Shown here: positions 54,754 to 64,000 of the stretch, piece after piece | Layout of the letters: the number at the start of each line of letters is the position of its first letter | Numbering within the stretch: position 1 is the stretch's first letter | Assembly (NCBI GenBank): GCA_029204045.2 | Contig: CM055063.1 | Coordinates: 27,535,721 to 27,599,720, forward strand | Direction: 5' to 3' | Source: Tillandsia leiboldiana | Taxonomy: Eukaryota; Streptophyta; Magnoliopsida; Poales; Bromeliaceae | Length of the DNA stretch: 64,000 nt | Position numbers and translations under genes: made by a program | The notes under the pieces: model-generated | Seen by the model: only the letters and a program-made list of their open reading frames with translations | Told to the model about the DNA's origin: nothing | The model's database searches: none

Positions 54754-57753
54754 TGTCACGCCCCGGCGTCGAAACTGCGACCCGGGCTCGCCAACAGATC
54801 CGCCGCCCATACGGGAGGCCCCGTATAGACGAAGCGACTAACCTGCAAAAGATCAACTATACTATACAGATATCAGAGCTGAAAGTAAACTGCTGAAAAG
54901 GAAAATATATACAACTCAAAATCCTCCCCAAAACACATAAATCTCTCAAGCAGTAAAATAAAATACAACTCTATACCTCACTACAAGGGTCTCTCAACAT
55001 GAACTCTCAAAAGTACAGGGGTACATCTACACTCTGGACGACGACGACTGGTAGGGATCTATCTCGCGACTCCCTTACCTCGATCAGCCGGATTAGCAAC
55101 TGGAGCAGCAGGAACAGGAGTAGAAATCCCTGGGGAAAAGACACCACGACGGGTGTGAGAACTACGTCCCAAGTAGTTCTCAGTGGGTGCCGCCAACAAG
55201 CCCGACGGTCTGCCCACTAAGTCTACTAGAGGCATAAAGTAACAATATAATACTAAAATGAAAGGGCTGGAAAAGTAACTCTACCACTACCATGCCTCTA
55301 TCTAGATGCTCAAAAAGTGGAACAGATGGAAACATGATACATCTACTAACACACACAGTATACTCACCCAATCTATACTGACTGCCGCATAGGGTCCAGT
55401 CAAACCTGCGCCTACCTACTGCCGCACATCCTCAACAGGACGGGTCTACCGTAGGGTGTCCGTGACTGCCAAAACTGGCCCAGCCAGAGGGACTGCGTCG
55501 ACAAGTCGCGATAGCAAGTAACAGGCCCAACTCCGGAGTGGCACTCGAGGGGCGCGACCCCATCGAGGAAAGTATCTGCGCATCTCTGTCGAGCTCAAAT
55601 ATGGCTCATGCAGGCTATAGTCCAAACCACGATCACAAGATCGACTAACAACACCAACGCTCACTCACAGGCTGGAAAACCACACAGCCGGGGGCCACCG
55701 TCCACCAGACGGCTCCCACAACAGAACATTAAACTCACAGGAAAGACCGACACCATAAGGGTTCGGAAACCCGATAGGCCGGTGCTTAGAACCCTATCAA
55801 ACAAGAAAAGACTCTAGGCTCCGCCTATCGAAGTTCCCGACCCCCTTATAGTTCGGGAACACAACAATCTCGGTACTACACGCAGAAAACACCAACAGGG
55901 CCCGAAAGTCCCGGGAGACCTACACCTACAACCCTATCAAACAAGAACAGGTTCCAGGCTCGGCCCCCGTGGCTTTCGTCCCGACAAAGGAACGGCCCCT
56001 AGAACCCAGACCACTCGAATCCTTTCGAGTGGGGATATTTACAGGAAAAAGGTGACATTTGTTATTGAAAGCCATTTTCACTCAACCCACACAAGGTGAG
56101 GATTAAAAGTAGTACCCTTTTTGAAAAGCTATCTTGTTTTGAGAAGAAATTCATTTTTAATGATTTTTAGTTCTTTTTAGAAAAACAGTTTAGAAAAACA
56201 AGTGTTTTACCCAAACCCCGAAGGGCTGATGCCTTTGTCCAATCAAACAAGAACAGACTCCAGCGGCCCTTCGATGCTTGGAAGAAAATATTGGTAGAAT
56301 AAAATCATGTGTATGTCGAAAAGGGTTCTGGGTTCTAGGTCCGGCTAACACTAGTAAACTACTGCCACTAACACAGTGGCGACAACCCAAACAGGGGAAA
56401 ACAAGACCCCCCCCGGGTCCACCGTTTACCCCAAACGGTTCCCGGTACAGACAAGCGATCCACTACATCTACCAGACTCCACTCTGCTCCCAAGCACGAG
56501 TGTAAATGCATCCCACACTAAAAAGTAGTCCCGACCGCTCGGCCCACTACCCGGGCGAGGATAACACTAAGTCCAGGAATGAAACATAATGTGTGGATGT
56601 CTAAACATAAATAACCCTAGCCCAAGTGAGGGTTTTCTACTGGTCTGGTTACACATGCAACATATGACGGAGGTGCTAGGTCAGGTTCCAAGATAACAAT
56701 AATTTAACAGGTGGTAGGAAGCAAAAGAGATCATACGATCATCAGATAAATACAAAGAATAATAACATTCAAATTCTAGCATGCTACCCAGTCCAATCCC
56801 TATCATGCATGATTCTATATCAATAGAATTAGCGCACAGTCCATAGATCCTGAAAGCAAAGCCACCCACCTGAAGGCGCTAACTGTCCAAGATCCAACAG
56901 CTGAAAACACCAGGAACAGCAACCTCCAAATAATCCTCAGTCCCACAATCCCTGAGCAACTCTTCCTGGTACGACATACAGTCCAAAGTTACACTTAATT
57001 CCAAAAAATCCAAGTTTTACTATTCTGCTGGGAACAGTCCTCTTAATGCGAAATTTTCACCTGTAAAACAAACTCCAAAAATTCCAATAAAAATACCACA
57101 GCGATCCTCGCGTCGATACCTTCGAAACGGGTACCTGCGGGTCCAAATCCGAGCACCGTAGGCCAAGTTACAAATTCCACAGTAACGGTGCGCAAAATCC
57201 CATAACCAAACAACTGTAAACTCTTGTACAGATAAAAAGGAAAATGTATACCTTCGGGGAGGTCTCCAAAAATTCCAAGAAAAATACTATGATGATCCTC
57301 GCGTCGAGTAGATGAAAAAAGTGTAAAAGAGCGTCTCAATCCGATGTCCGAGCGCAGAGATAAAATTCCATCAATCCGCTGTCCTAAAAAATCCACACAA
57401 CAAACAAGGTCCTCAGTGAGCATGGAAGAACTCCTCGAAAAGCGCAAAACCAGGAAATGTGAAAAATACCAAAATCGTAGCCTTACCTGTTGCGAATCCA
57501 ACGGCGAAGAAATTGCTCGAAAAGATGGTCGGAGTAGGCCAAAGGAACTCGTGCACCGAAACATGACGAAAGAAACACCGAAGAAAGAGCGTCGCGACGC
57601 GCCAAGAAAATAGGAATCTCAAAAACCGTGCCACATAAAATCTCCAAACTCTGCAAAAAGGTGCAGCACTGCGTGGGGATCAACTTTGCTGAAGACTTCT
57701 CGTCGGTTTGAAGCTCGGAAAAGCCAAAAAGAAGCAAAAGAAGGCAGCTCGGG

Positions 57754-57763
57754 CTATTTATAG
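57754..57763 (-). promoter_or_regulatory. LTR TATA box (minus strand)
   Basis: CCTATAAATAG on the minus strand, matching the core of the LTR promoters at 5609 and 44250. Confidence 0.7.
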
Positions 57764-57936
57764 GCCGCACCAAACAAATGGAAAAATTCCATTCATGTCC
57801 CAACTTTCGGGCGCTCCCGAAGATTTGGGCGCTCGAATCCGGGCGCAGAGGAGGAACACTGTAGCCGCCCGGAAATTTCCCGTGCCGCCACGTCACCCGC
57901 ACAGCAAACAGCTGTGCGGGGTGCGCCGGGAGTGGC

Positions 57937-58445
57937 CACGTGGCCCTCCCGGTGGCCGACACGTGTCCCGCACAGCAAACAGCCATGCGGGGCGCGTGTG
58001 GTGCCGCCGCGTGGCGCCTCCCCGGTCAAACGGGTAGGTGGCGCCCGCCAATGGCAGGGCGCCACCTGGCCTGCACAGTGTCGCGGTCACACGTGCGGGC
58101 AGGCGCAGCCTGACCGCCTGCCACGCACGCGCCCCGAGGCGCCCGCCCGCAACCCCGTGCGCCGCGCCTTGTGAGCCCGCGAGTAGCACGCCGACACGTG
58201 TCCCCTGCACCCGATCCACGCACCCTACTTCGGGTTCCGTGGACCGCGCTGCGTGCACCGACCAACCGGGGACTGCCACGTGTCCACCCGCCTTGGTCCA
58301 TGCACCGTCGCGCCACCCAGTAGACCGCGCATCACGAGCCCGCCAATCAGGCGGCTCCACGTGTCCATGCGCCGGGTCCGTGCACCCAGCCGCGCCCCTC
58401 TGTGGACCGAGTGCTGCGGACCGGCCAATAACAAGCCGCCACGTG
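57937..58445 (-). promoter_or_regulatory. Cluster of seven CACGTG (G-box/ABRE) motifs in the LTR U3
   Basis: CACGTG occurs at 57937, 57960, 58090, 58195, 58277, 58358 and 58440. Two are in the palindrome GACACGTGTC. They lie about 175 to 690 bp upstream of the LTR TATA box in the direction of transcription. G-box/ABRE motifs are bound by plant bZIP and bHLH factors. Confidence 0.7.
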
Positions 58446-58770
58446 GCAGCCGGCGGTCCACGGCCCCTCCCATGCACCGAAATTCAGCGAAAACTTCCGG
58501 GAGTCCGTTTTTGGGCATCCGGACTCAGAAACAAGCAAGCAAATAGCCGTTTTCAAGCGTTTTTCTGTGCTGAATCCAAATCCAACCTCTGTTTGGCCCA
58601 AAACCACTTCGAAAATTCGACAAATGCAGCCGAAGGCCAATCCAGCTGTGGATATCACACAGGGTCCATCTGTGGCATCCCTTTGATGCACTATGGGCCA
58701 AACACACCAACACTAGGTGTTCTACACCACGGTTCAAGGGAGAAGCAACACGGGGATCAGGGTCACCACA

Positions 58771-60268
58771 TCCTCCCCCACTAAAAGAAAGTTTCGTCCC
58801 CGAAACTAAAACACACCACAACAACAAAACTAAAACAATCAAATTAACCCAAAGAACGCAAACGCTAAACTAACAAGAAAGGTACGGCTCCACCAGCAGG
58901 AAAGTCATCAACCCCCACCCTCGATTTAGAAAACAGCTGAAATTAACGAAAAGTCCAAAAATTTCGAAAGATCAGTGCCTTCGCCCCAATCAAACAAGAA
59001 CAGGTTCGGGCACTGTCTCCATTTCTGGAGCAATATTTCGAAGTATTCGTCCTGTTCGTAAATTTCAGCACAAAGGCGAGAAAAGGGAGAGAAGTGTTGG
59101 TGTCGTTCCTGCTGTGGCTACAAAAACGAAAGCTACCACTAACCGAGACTCCTAAGGACACAACCTCTAGTCCTAAACGTCACAACTGCTCTCGAGGCGG
59201 CGTCTGTCCACAGTCGCTGAAGCCCATGCTGCTGGAAGGATACGCCGGCAACCCGAGAAAAATGAACTCCTCCTGTCCAACTCGCCGAAGGGTAACTATT
59301 CTCATTCCATTATCAGTCGTAGAACGGCACGGCACCGCACCAATCAGTCCAACCTGTGTGCTCAATCCAAGTCCTGGAGCTGTCCTTGAATCGTCACATC
59401 AGCAGGTGAAGTCCCAAGTCTCAACTGCACTGATCATACACCGCAATCCTCCTCTACTCGAAGGATACAGGGAAGAATCCAATCGCTAAAACCTGTAGTA
59501 AAAATTTCTAACCCACACCCATGGAAAGATGCTGATGCAGATGCTCTACTAATAATGCAGAAGAATACAGCGGTATCAAATTGCTCAACTCAGCTAACAG
59601 AAATAAAATCATACCTGCCGCGACATGATCCGCTGCCGGGGTGTCCTCCACCAGGGCTGCATAAACCCGTCCACTGGGTGCTGCAGATCGTCGTCCCGTC
59701 TGTCCCGACGTCGTGGCCCACTCTGGCTGACGGTGTGCCGGAGGGGCTTCCGCTGCATGGATAGGCAAGGGGGGTGCTGTCGCAATCGGCCGCACTGATA
59801 AAATGGCCTGTGGGCAAGCTGCGCGGAAATGTCCCAACTCTCCACAGAGGAAACACCGCCCCTGTCTCTGATCACACTGCGACGGTGGATGAGGCCCGCC
59901 ACAAATGACACACCGCTCCTGTCGTTGCTGTCGGTACTGCTGCTGCTGCGGGGGCCCACCTGATCTCCGGCGCCTACGAAACCCACGACCCTCAGGATGA
60001 GATCGTGGAGGTCTCGGAGGTCCCTGCCGGCTCGTCTGACCCTCATCCTCCAGTGCTGGGCGCTTCGCCCCCGAAATCCCTGCGGGAGCTTGGGCCACCT
60101 CGACCATAACCACCTCTCCGTGCTCCATATAGAGGGCCTGCTCCATAGAGGCATCCAGAGTCTGCAATCTCTACGAGCGGACAAACTGGTAGATATCACG
60201 GCGCAGTCCTCGCTCAAACATGTAGATCCGGTGCGCCTCATCCCTAGCCGCGTGCGGTACACTAATTC
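58771..60268 (-). pseudogene. Gypsy gag and protease remnant, polymerase deleted
   Basis: Reading leftwards from 60268: gag core (VPHAARDEAHRIYMFERGLR, DASMEQALYMEHGEVVMVEV), an Arg/Gln-rich stretch, and two zinc-knuckle-like motifs CVICGGPHPPSQC and CFLCGELGHFRAAC at 59830-59910. Next come GRVYAALVEDTP and protease-region sequence (DNGMRIVTLRRVGQEEFIF near 59300). Then comes the 3' end with a GGGACGAAACTTTCTTTTAG motif and polypurine tract at 58771-58800. RT, RNase H and integrase are missing entirely between protease and 3' end. Several frameshifts occur. Confidence 0.85.
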
Positions 60269-60806
60269 CTCACAGGCTAACATTCCACAATTAACTAATT
60301 AAAATAATTAATTAATTAACCCCTTTTTAGCCAACTCCAAGTCACTTTTTGCCTTCGGGGCCTCCGCACCAGTCCGGAACCTCCCGAACTCCACTGTAAA
60401 TAGAAAATACACATGCTCAAAGCTTTCCCCACTCAAAAAGCTCAACCGTGGAGTCGGTGTGCTCAATCCAAAAACCGGCTCCAAAACTGCCAGTTCCAAC
60501 TCACTTTTCGCCTTCGGGTCCTCCGCGTCAGTCCGGAACCTCCCGAACTCCGCTGAAATCTCAAAGTATACCTGTTCCATGTATTTCCAAATTTTCTGCA
60601 CTCCACTGTGGAGTCGATGCTTCTCCGAAACCAGTCCTCTATCGGCGCACAAAGCCCGGAAAACTCCGAATCAAGCTGGGGCTTCCGCGTTGATCCGAAT
60701 CAACTCGAACTTATCTAAAGTCACAAATGGGACATGCTCGAGGCGTTTCTCCGCGTCACGCCATCCTGCGAGGTCGGTGCGCTATCCGAAATCCCGGTAT
60801 TCTACA
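60269..60806 (-). mobile_element. LTR 5' fragment of another gypsy element
   Basis: On the minus strand it starts TGTAGAATACCGG at 60806 after a GGAGGGGAGAG purine tract and a GAGGACGAAACC motif. It breaks off near 60269, where the gag remnant of the neighbouring element begins. It contains a tandem repeat of about 159 bp. Confidence 0.7.
60340..60660 (-). repeat. ~159-bp tandem repeat in the LTR fragment
   Basis: GCCTTCGGGGCCTCCGC at 60351 and GCCTTCGGGTCCTCCGC at 60510, both followed by CAGTCCGGAACCTCCCGAAC, repeat with a period of about 159 bp. Confidence 0.8.
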
Positions 60807-63800
60807 CTCTCCCCTCCTTAAAAAGGTTTCGTCCTCGAAACCAGAATGAATCCATATCTCAGGAGGGTGTCTCAATTCAATGGGGATAGGAGATCCTCAA
60901 CTCATCCTCAAGCTCTGAAGTGGTCGTTCTCACTCATCCTGATGGTTTCACTGAACCTTCACCCAAGGTAAAACCCGACTGCAAAATTCTTCTGTCTCGC
61001 CAGCAAAATTGCATCGGTCGCTCCTAAAAGCTCAAATCCTCGTCCAACTTCATGAAGCGCAAATCAATCATGCAAGGGATCAATTACACTTCTTCTAGGC
61101 AGATAAAACACGCAGATCAACTCCCCGCGTAAGCTCAAATCTACAATCCCTACGAAAAAAAGGCTTCCACCTCTCAAGGTCTCCAAAGGCGTAAATCCCT
61201 CGTTGCTCCAGAGGAACCAAATATTCAAGTTCCACAGATACAACTCTTGTATCCATCCACAGGGGAAGAAGTTCAACATTGGGAATAATTGCTCAACCCT
61301 TAGCTCTCAATTCCAAGTTCCAAAGGGGCACCCACTGATCGATCATCTTATTCCAAGGTACGCTGCTCGCCTAAACAAGGTGTCCATAACCATAGAGTCA
61401 CCGCCGGGATAATGATATACCCAATCAATCATATAACTCCAATAACTCTGCCCACGGGCATTGCCTCAAACCAACTCTTCCTGAGTATCCAAGTACTTCA
61501 GGTTCGTGGATCCATAAATAACTCAATTCCCTCTCTTATCACTGACAAACATCCACATCCATGCTGGTATCCTCTTCAACTTATCTCCTCATAGCTACAC
61601 TGGCCCTGCTTAGTCCAAAAGCTTTTGACCTCAGTAACAACCATAGGCTTAGGCTAATTTCCCAACGGCATCACTCTTCGTTGGGTCCTCCGTCACTCAT
61701 GCAGCTGAGAATACAAGGTCTAAAAACAAAACCTTCTGAGACAAATGCAACTCTCACAACCTAGCAACAACTTCCTCCCTCTTAGAAGTTGTAGCACTAT
61801 CCTCAAGTGCTCCTGAGGCTCTAAGCCACTTCGGAAGTAAATCCAAATATCCCCTACGGGCCCAGCTGCTAACCCGTTCAAACACAGCTGGAACACTCAA
61901 TTCCTCAAATTCTAAAGGCGGCAGAGCATTAGTCAATCCATTTGACCGCGCTGTGAGCTCACAATGCCCCTACTGAATCCTGTACACTATCGGGGCACAG
62001 CCCTCGGCTGTAAGGTTCCACAAGCTATCAATCTCTTGGATCTTCACCGTAGTATTCCCACGACGTGGTATTGGGTCACACAGACCTCTTGATCCATCAG
62101 ATCCCGCAACTGCGCTATCAGCTCTCTATCTGTCTCTGTCTTATGGGTGATACTCCAAGAAGTGCTACCAAAGTTGGCACAGTTTCCAAACCCACGTCAG
62201 TCACCAACTCGATCTCAACCTCACTACACGGCGGCTTCGAAAATCAGCTCAGGTAGGCTCACACCCGGGGTCACACGGCGATAAGACTAATCTTTTAGTC
62301 CCGGTGCCGCCGTAGGCACTTCCTCTACAGTCGCTAGCAGCGCGATACGACCACGACTCAACTCTGCCATGGTCTAACTCCCTCAACAACACACTCCTCC
62401 CGACCCCGGTCCACGGAGGGTCAATGTCCTCACTCGGCAATCCATGGTAGCAAAGCATTGGGATAACCGAACTCTATCCAATCTCATAACAACTTCCCGA
62501 AACTAATGTAGGACTAAAAACTCAAGGAATCAAATCGAATGTCCTACCTACACTGGCGGGACTGGCAACACTCATCCATGTGCTATACGTGGTCTGGAAC
62601 CTGATCCTCACGTGCACAAGCCAACAGTCCCTTCTTTGGCCCACGCAAAGCTACCCGTGCTCTACTGGAACACACACAAGCGGTGTCGGCATCAACCATG
62701 CTCTAACTCCGATGACCACACCTGGTGAGACGCGATCCACTATCCTGGCGATGAATGCGGCCCATGCAAAAGGAACTCACGTCCTGGCACCGCTGCTGGT
62801 GCCTACACTGTCGAGAACCTCCTGGTCTCTGTCTCCTCTGAGACTCAGGACCCAGAGACTGGAATCATGGCAACCTCGATCGACTCAACTATCCCACAAT
62901 CCGACGATGCTGGACGTCTCTCACTAGAGCTGGTCACTTGCTCTTCGTCCCTCCTGGACGTGATCACAGATCCTCGGTCAATTCATCGAGCATGCACTAG
63001 GTGATAGATATCCTGATGTAGTCCCCTCTCAAGCAGATCAACCTCCTGGGTCTCATCTTGGGCAACACGGGGCACACTGCTCAACAATCGCAAAACCTTG
63101 CTCCAGATCATCAACTGCGCTCCCGATGGTCCAACGGGACGAATTCGACGCCACCAACTCTCTCGGCGTCCTTATCCAAAAGTGCATAACCAAGCGCCAT
63201 GATGCTTCTCCTGGAAGAACAAATTCTCGAACAACTCTTCCATAGCAACGATCCAGTTTTCGGCCTCCCAAGGCTCCAAACTCTATCCCGAAATCTTCAG
63301 TGGACGGAACTGGATGAAGAAACAACTGGTCATCAACCTCTCGCTGCTTCTGCACCATCAATGGTGCGGTTAGGGTCGAAATCGACGATGTCACGGCCGG
63401 AAGTACAACCGACGATGCCCCGGGAGATGCTCTCAACTCGAGCATACGCATCACGCGCTCCATGACCTCGTCCTGGCGCCGCATTGCCTCCAATATCTGG
63501 GCTACCTAGGCCCGTAATTCTCAGACCTTGCTCTGCTCTATCCATTTAGCCTCCCGCTGATCGACTCCTCATCCAAGGTCAAACACGCCCTCGCCGCTGT
63601 ACGGCGTCTCGGAAGCATCAAAAACCACTACAACATAACAAAAATTAGGACAAAACTCTCTCGACCCAATCAAGCGAAAGTCTAGAACATGTTACCCGTA
63701 CTAAAGTATTATGTTGTCTGCAGCCAACATAATCATCTTTAGAGAGATAACATGTAAGATCACTCGCCCCATCCTCTGGGGGAGGTACAAACTCAATCAT

Positions 63801-63892
63801 GACTCTCGCTAAAGTCACGTCTCTCATGACAGTCATCCTACTGTCCAACCAATAGCCTAGGGTCTCTAAGTCCTCAACGACCTACATTCCTA
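60807..63892 (-). pseudogene. Heavily decayed internal region of a gypsy element
   Basis: Gag-like sequence is readable near 63500-62960: MEAMRRQDEVMERVMRMLEL at 63493, and later QDETQEVDLLERGLHQDIYH, which parallels the gag core of the neighbouring element. A degraded Cys/His-rich zinc knuckle may lie near 62640-62800. The polymerase part is too mutated to read with confidence. The right boundary is set by the primer site, the left by the purine tract. Confidence 0.65.
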
Positions 63893-63905
63893 GGCTCTGA
63901 TACCA
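63893..63905 (-). other. tRNA-iMet primer binding site
   Basis: On the minus strand TGGTATCAGAGCC, eight bases inside the LTR end (GTGACA, then GATTTAGG). It marks the 5' end of the internal region of the rightmost element. Confidence 0.85.
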
Positions 63906-63913
63906 CCTAAATC

Positions 63914-64000
63914 TGTCACGCCCCGGGGTCGAAACTGCGACCCGGGCTCGCCAACAGATCCGTCATCTGTACGGAAACTGCCGCACAGACGAAGCGTCTA
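63914..64000 (-). mobile_element. End of the 5' LTR of the rightmost gypsy element (truncated by window)
   Basis: The last 87 bp of an LTR matching 52673-52760, with the hairpin CGGGTCGCAGTTTCGACCCCG and GGGGCGTGACA end. The rest lies beyond the window. Confidence 0.85.

Larger units (their letters stand above)
54754..58770 (-). mobile_element. 3' LTR (4.0 kb) of a truncated Tekay/Del-like gypsy element
   Basis: On the minus strand it starts TGTGGTGACCCTGATCCCC at 58770, directly after a polypurine tract GTGGGGGAGG, and ends GGCGTGACA at 54754. It has a TATA box at 57754-57763 and a GC-rich U3 with repeated CACGTG motifs. Long ORFs at 57700-58780 in several frames come from GC content and are not genes. 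Confidence 0.85.

Noticed and set aside
57483..58784. Long ORFs up to 248 aa in several frames
   Set aside because: They fall in the U3 of the 4.0 kb gypsy LTR. Frames are open because of GC content; no domain, and TATA/G-box structure explains the region.
1..64000. tRNA, rRNA or snRNA genes
   Set aside because: Looked for cloverleaf ends, B-box-like sequence and 5S motifs; only retrotransposon primer sites complementary to tRNA-Met were found.

Overview
This is plant nuclear DNA, most likely from a monocot. It has GT-AG introns, a plant MORN-repeat lipid kinase and dense nested transposons, with no sign of bacterial gene order. The repeat style could fit a bromeliad such as pineapple, but that is a guess. 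All boundaries, duplications and domain calls below were read by eye, without any database search.

The only host gene is a phosphatidylinositol 4-phosphate 5-kinase (MORN-PIPK, PIP5K9-like) on the minus strand. Six coding exons are visible: about 40630-41734 (eight MORN repeats and the linker), 20414-20581, 19631-19796, 9397-9507, 9124-9311 and 3420-3574 (the kinase up to the IDYSMLLG motif). Exon phases agree across all junctions. The C-terminal kinase exons lie left of the window or are lost. A CT-rich leader near 50560-50850 may be a 5' non-coding exon. The introns are very large (20.0 kb, 10.1 kb and 5.5 kb) because transposons have filled them.

Regions: 1-2439 is the 3' end of a Tat-like Ty3/gypsy element with an antisense plant-mobile-domain ORF. 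2440-9123 is an intron holding a hAT MITE and a TRIM whose primer-binding site was split by a 3.1 kb solo LTR. 9508-19630 is an intron with a three-level nest (hAT, inside it a hAT and a solo LTR), a Harbinger-like element split by two hATs, and two 1.2 kb hAT copies facing each other. 20582-40629 is an intron with two decayed Copia elements, a Harbinger-like MITE, several hAT copies and a 5.5 kb hAT element with a broken transposase. 41735-50560 is upstream intron with a solo LTR carrying a GGGCC-rich hAT, and a Pack-MULE carrying EXO70 and HINT3 fragments nested in another hAT. 50850-52672 has a MITE and a 0.66 kb AT block. 52673-64000 is a pile of minus-strand Ty3/gypsy LTRs and internal remnants.

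The unifying system is a GGCACG-rich hAT family with termini CAAGG...CCTTG. Twelve copies in 64 kb each carry 8-bp target duplications. They range from 0.3 kb MITEs to the 5.5 kb transposase-bearing parent at 34341-39843. I infer that the long copies are deletion derivatives of that parent, and that its activity, with Copia insertions and LTR-LTR recombination, inflated the kinase introns without visibly breaking the exons present.
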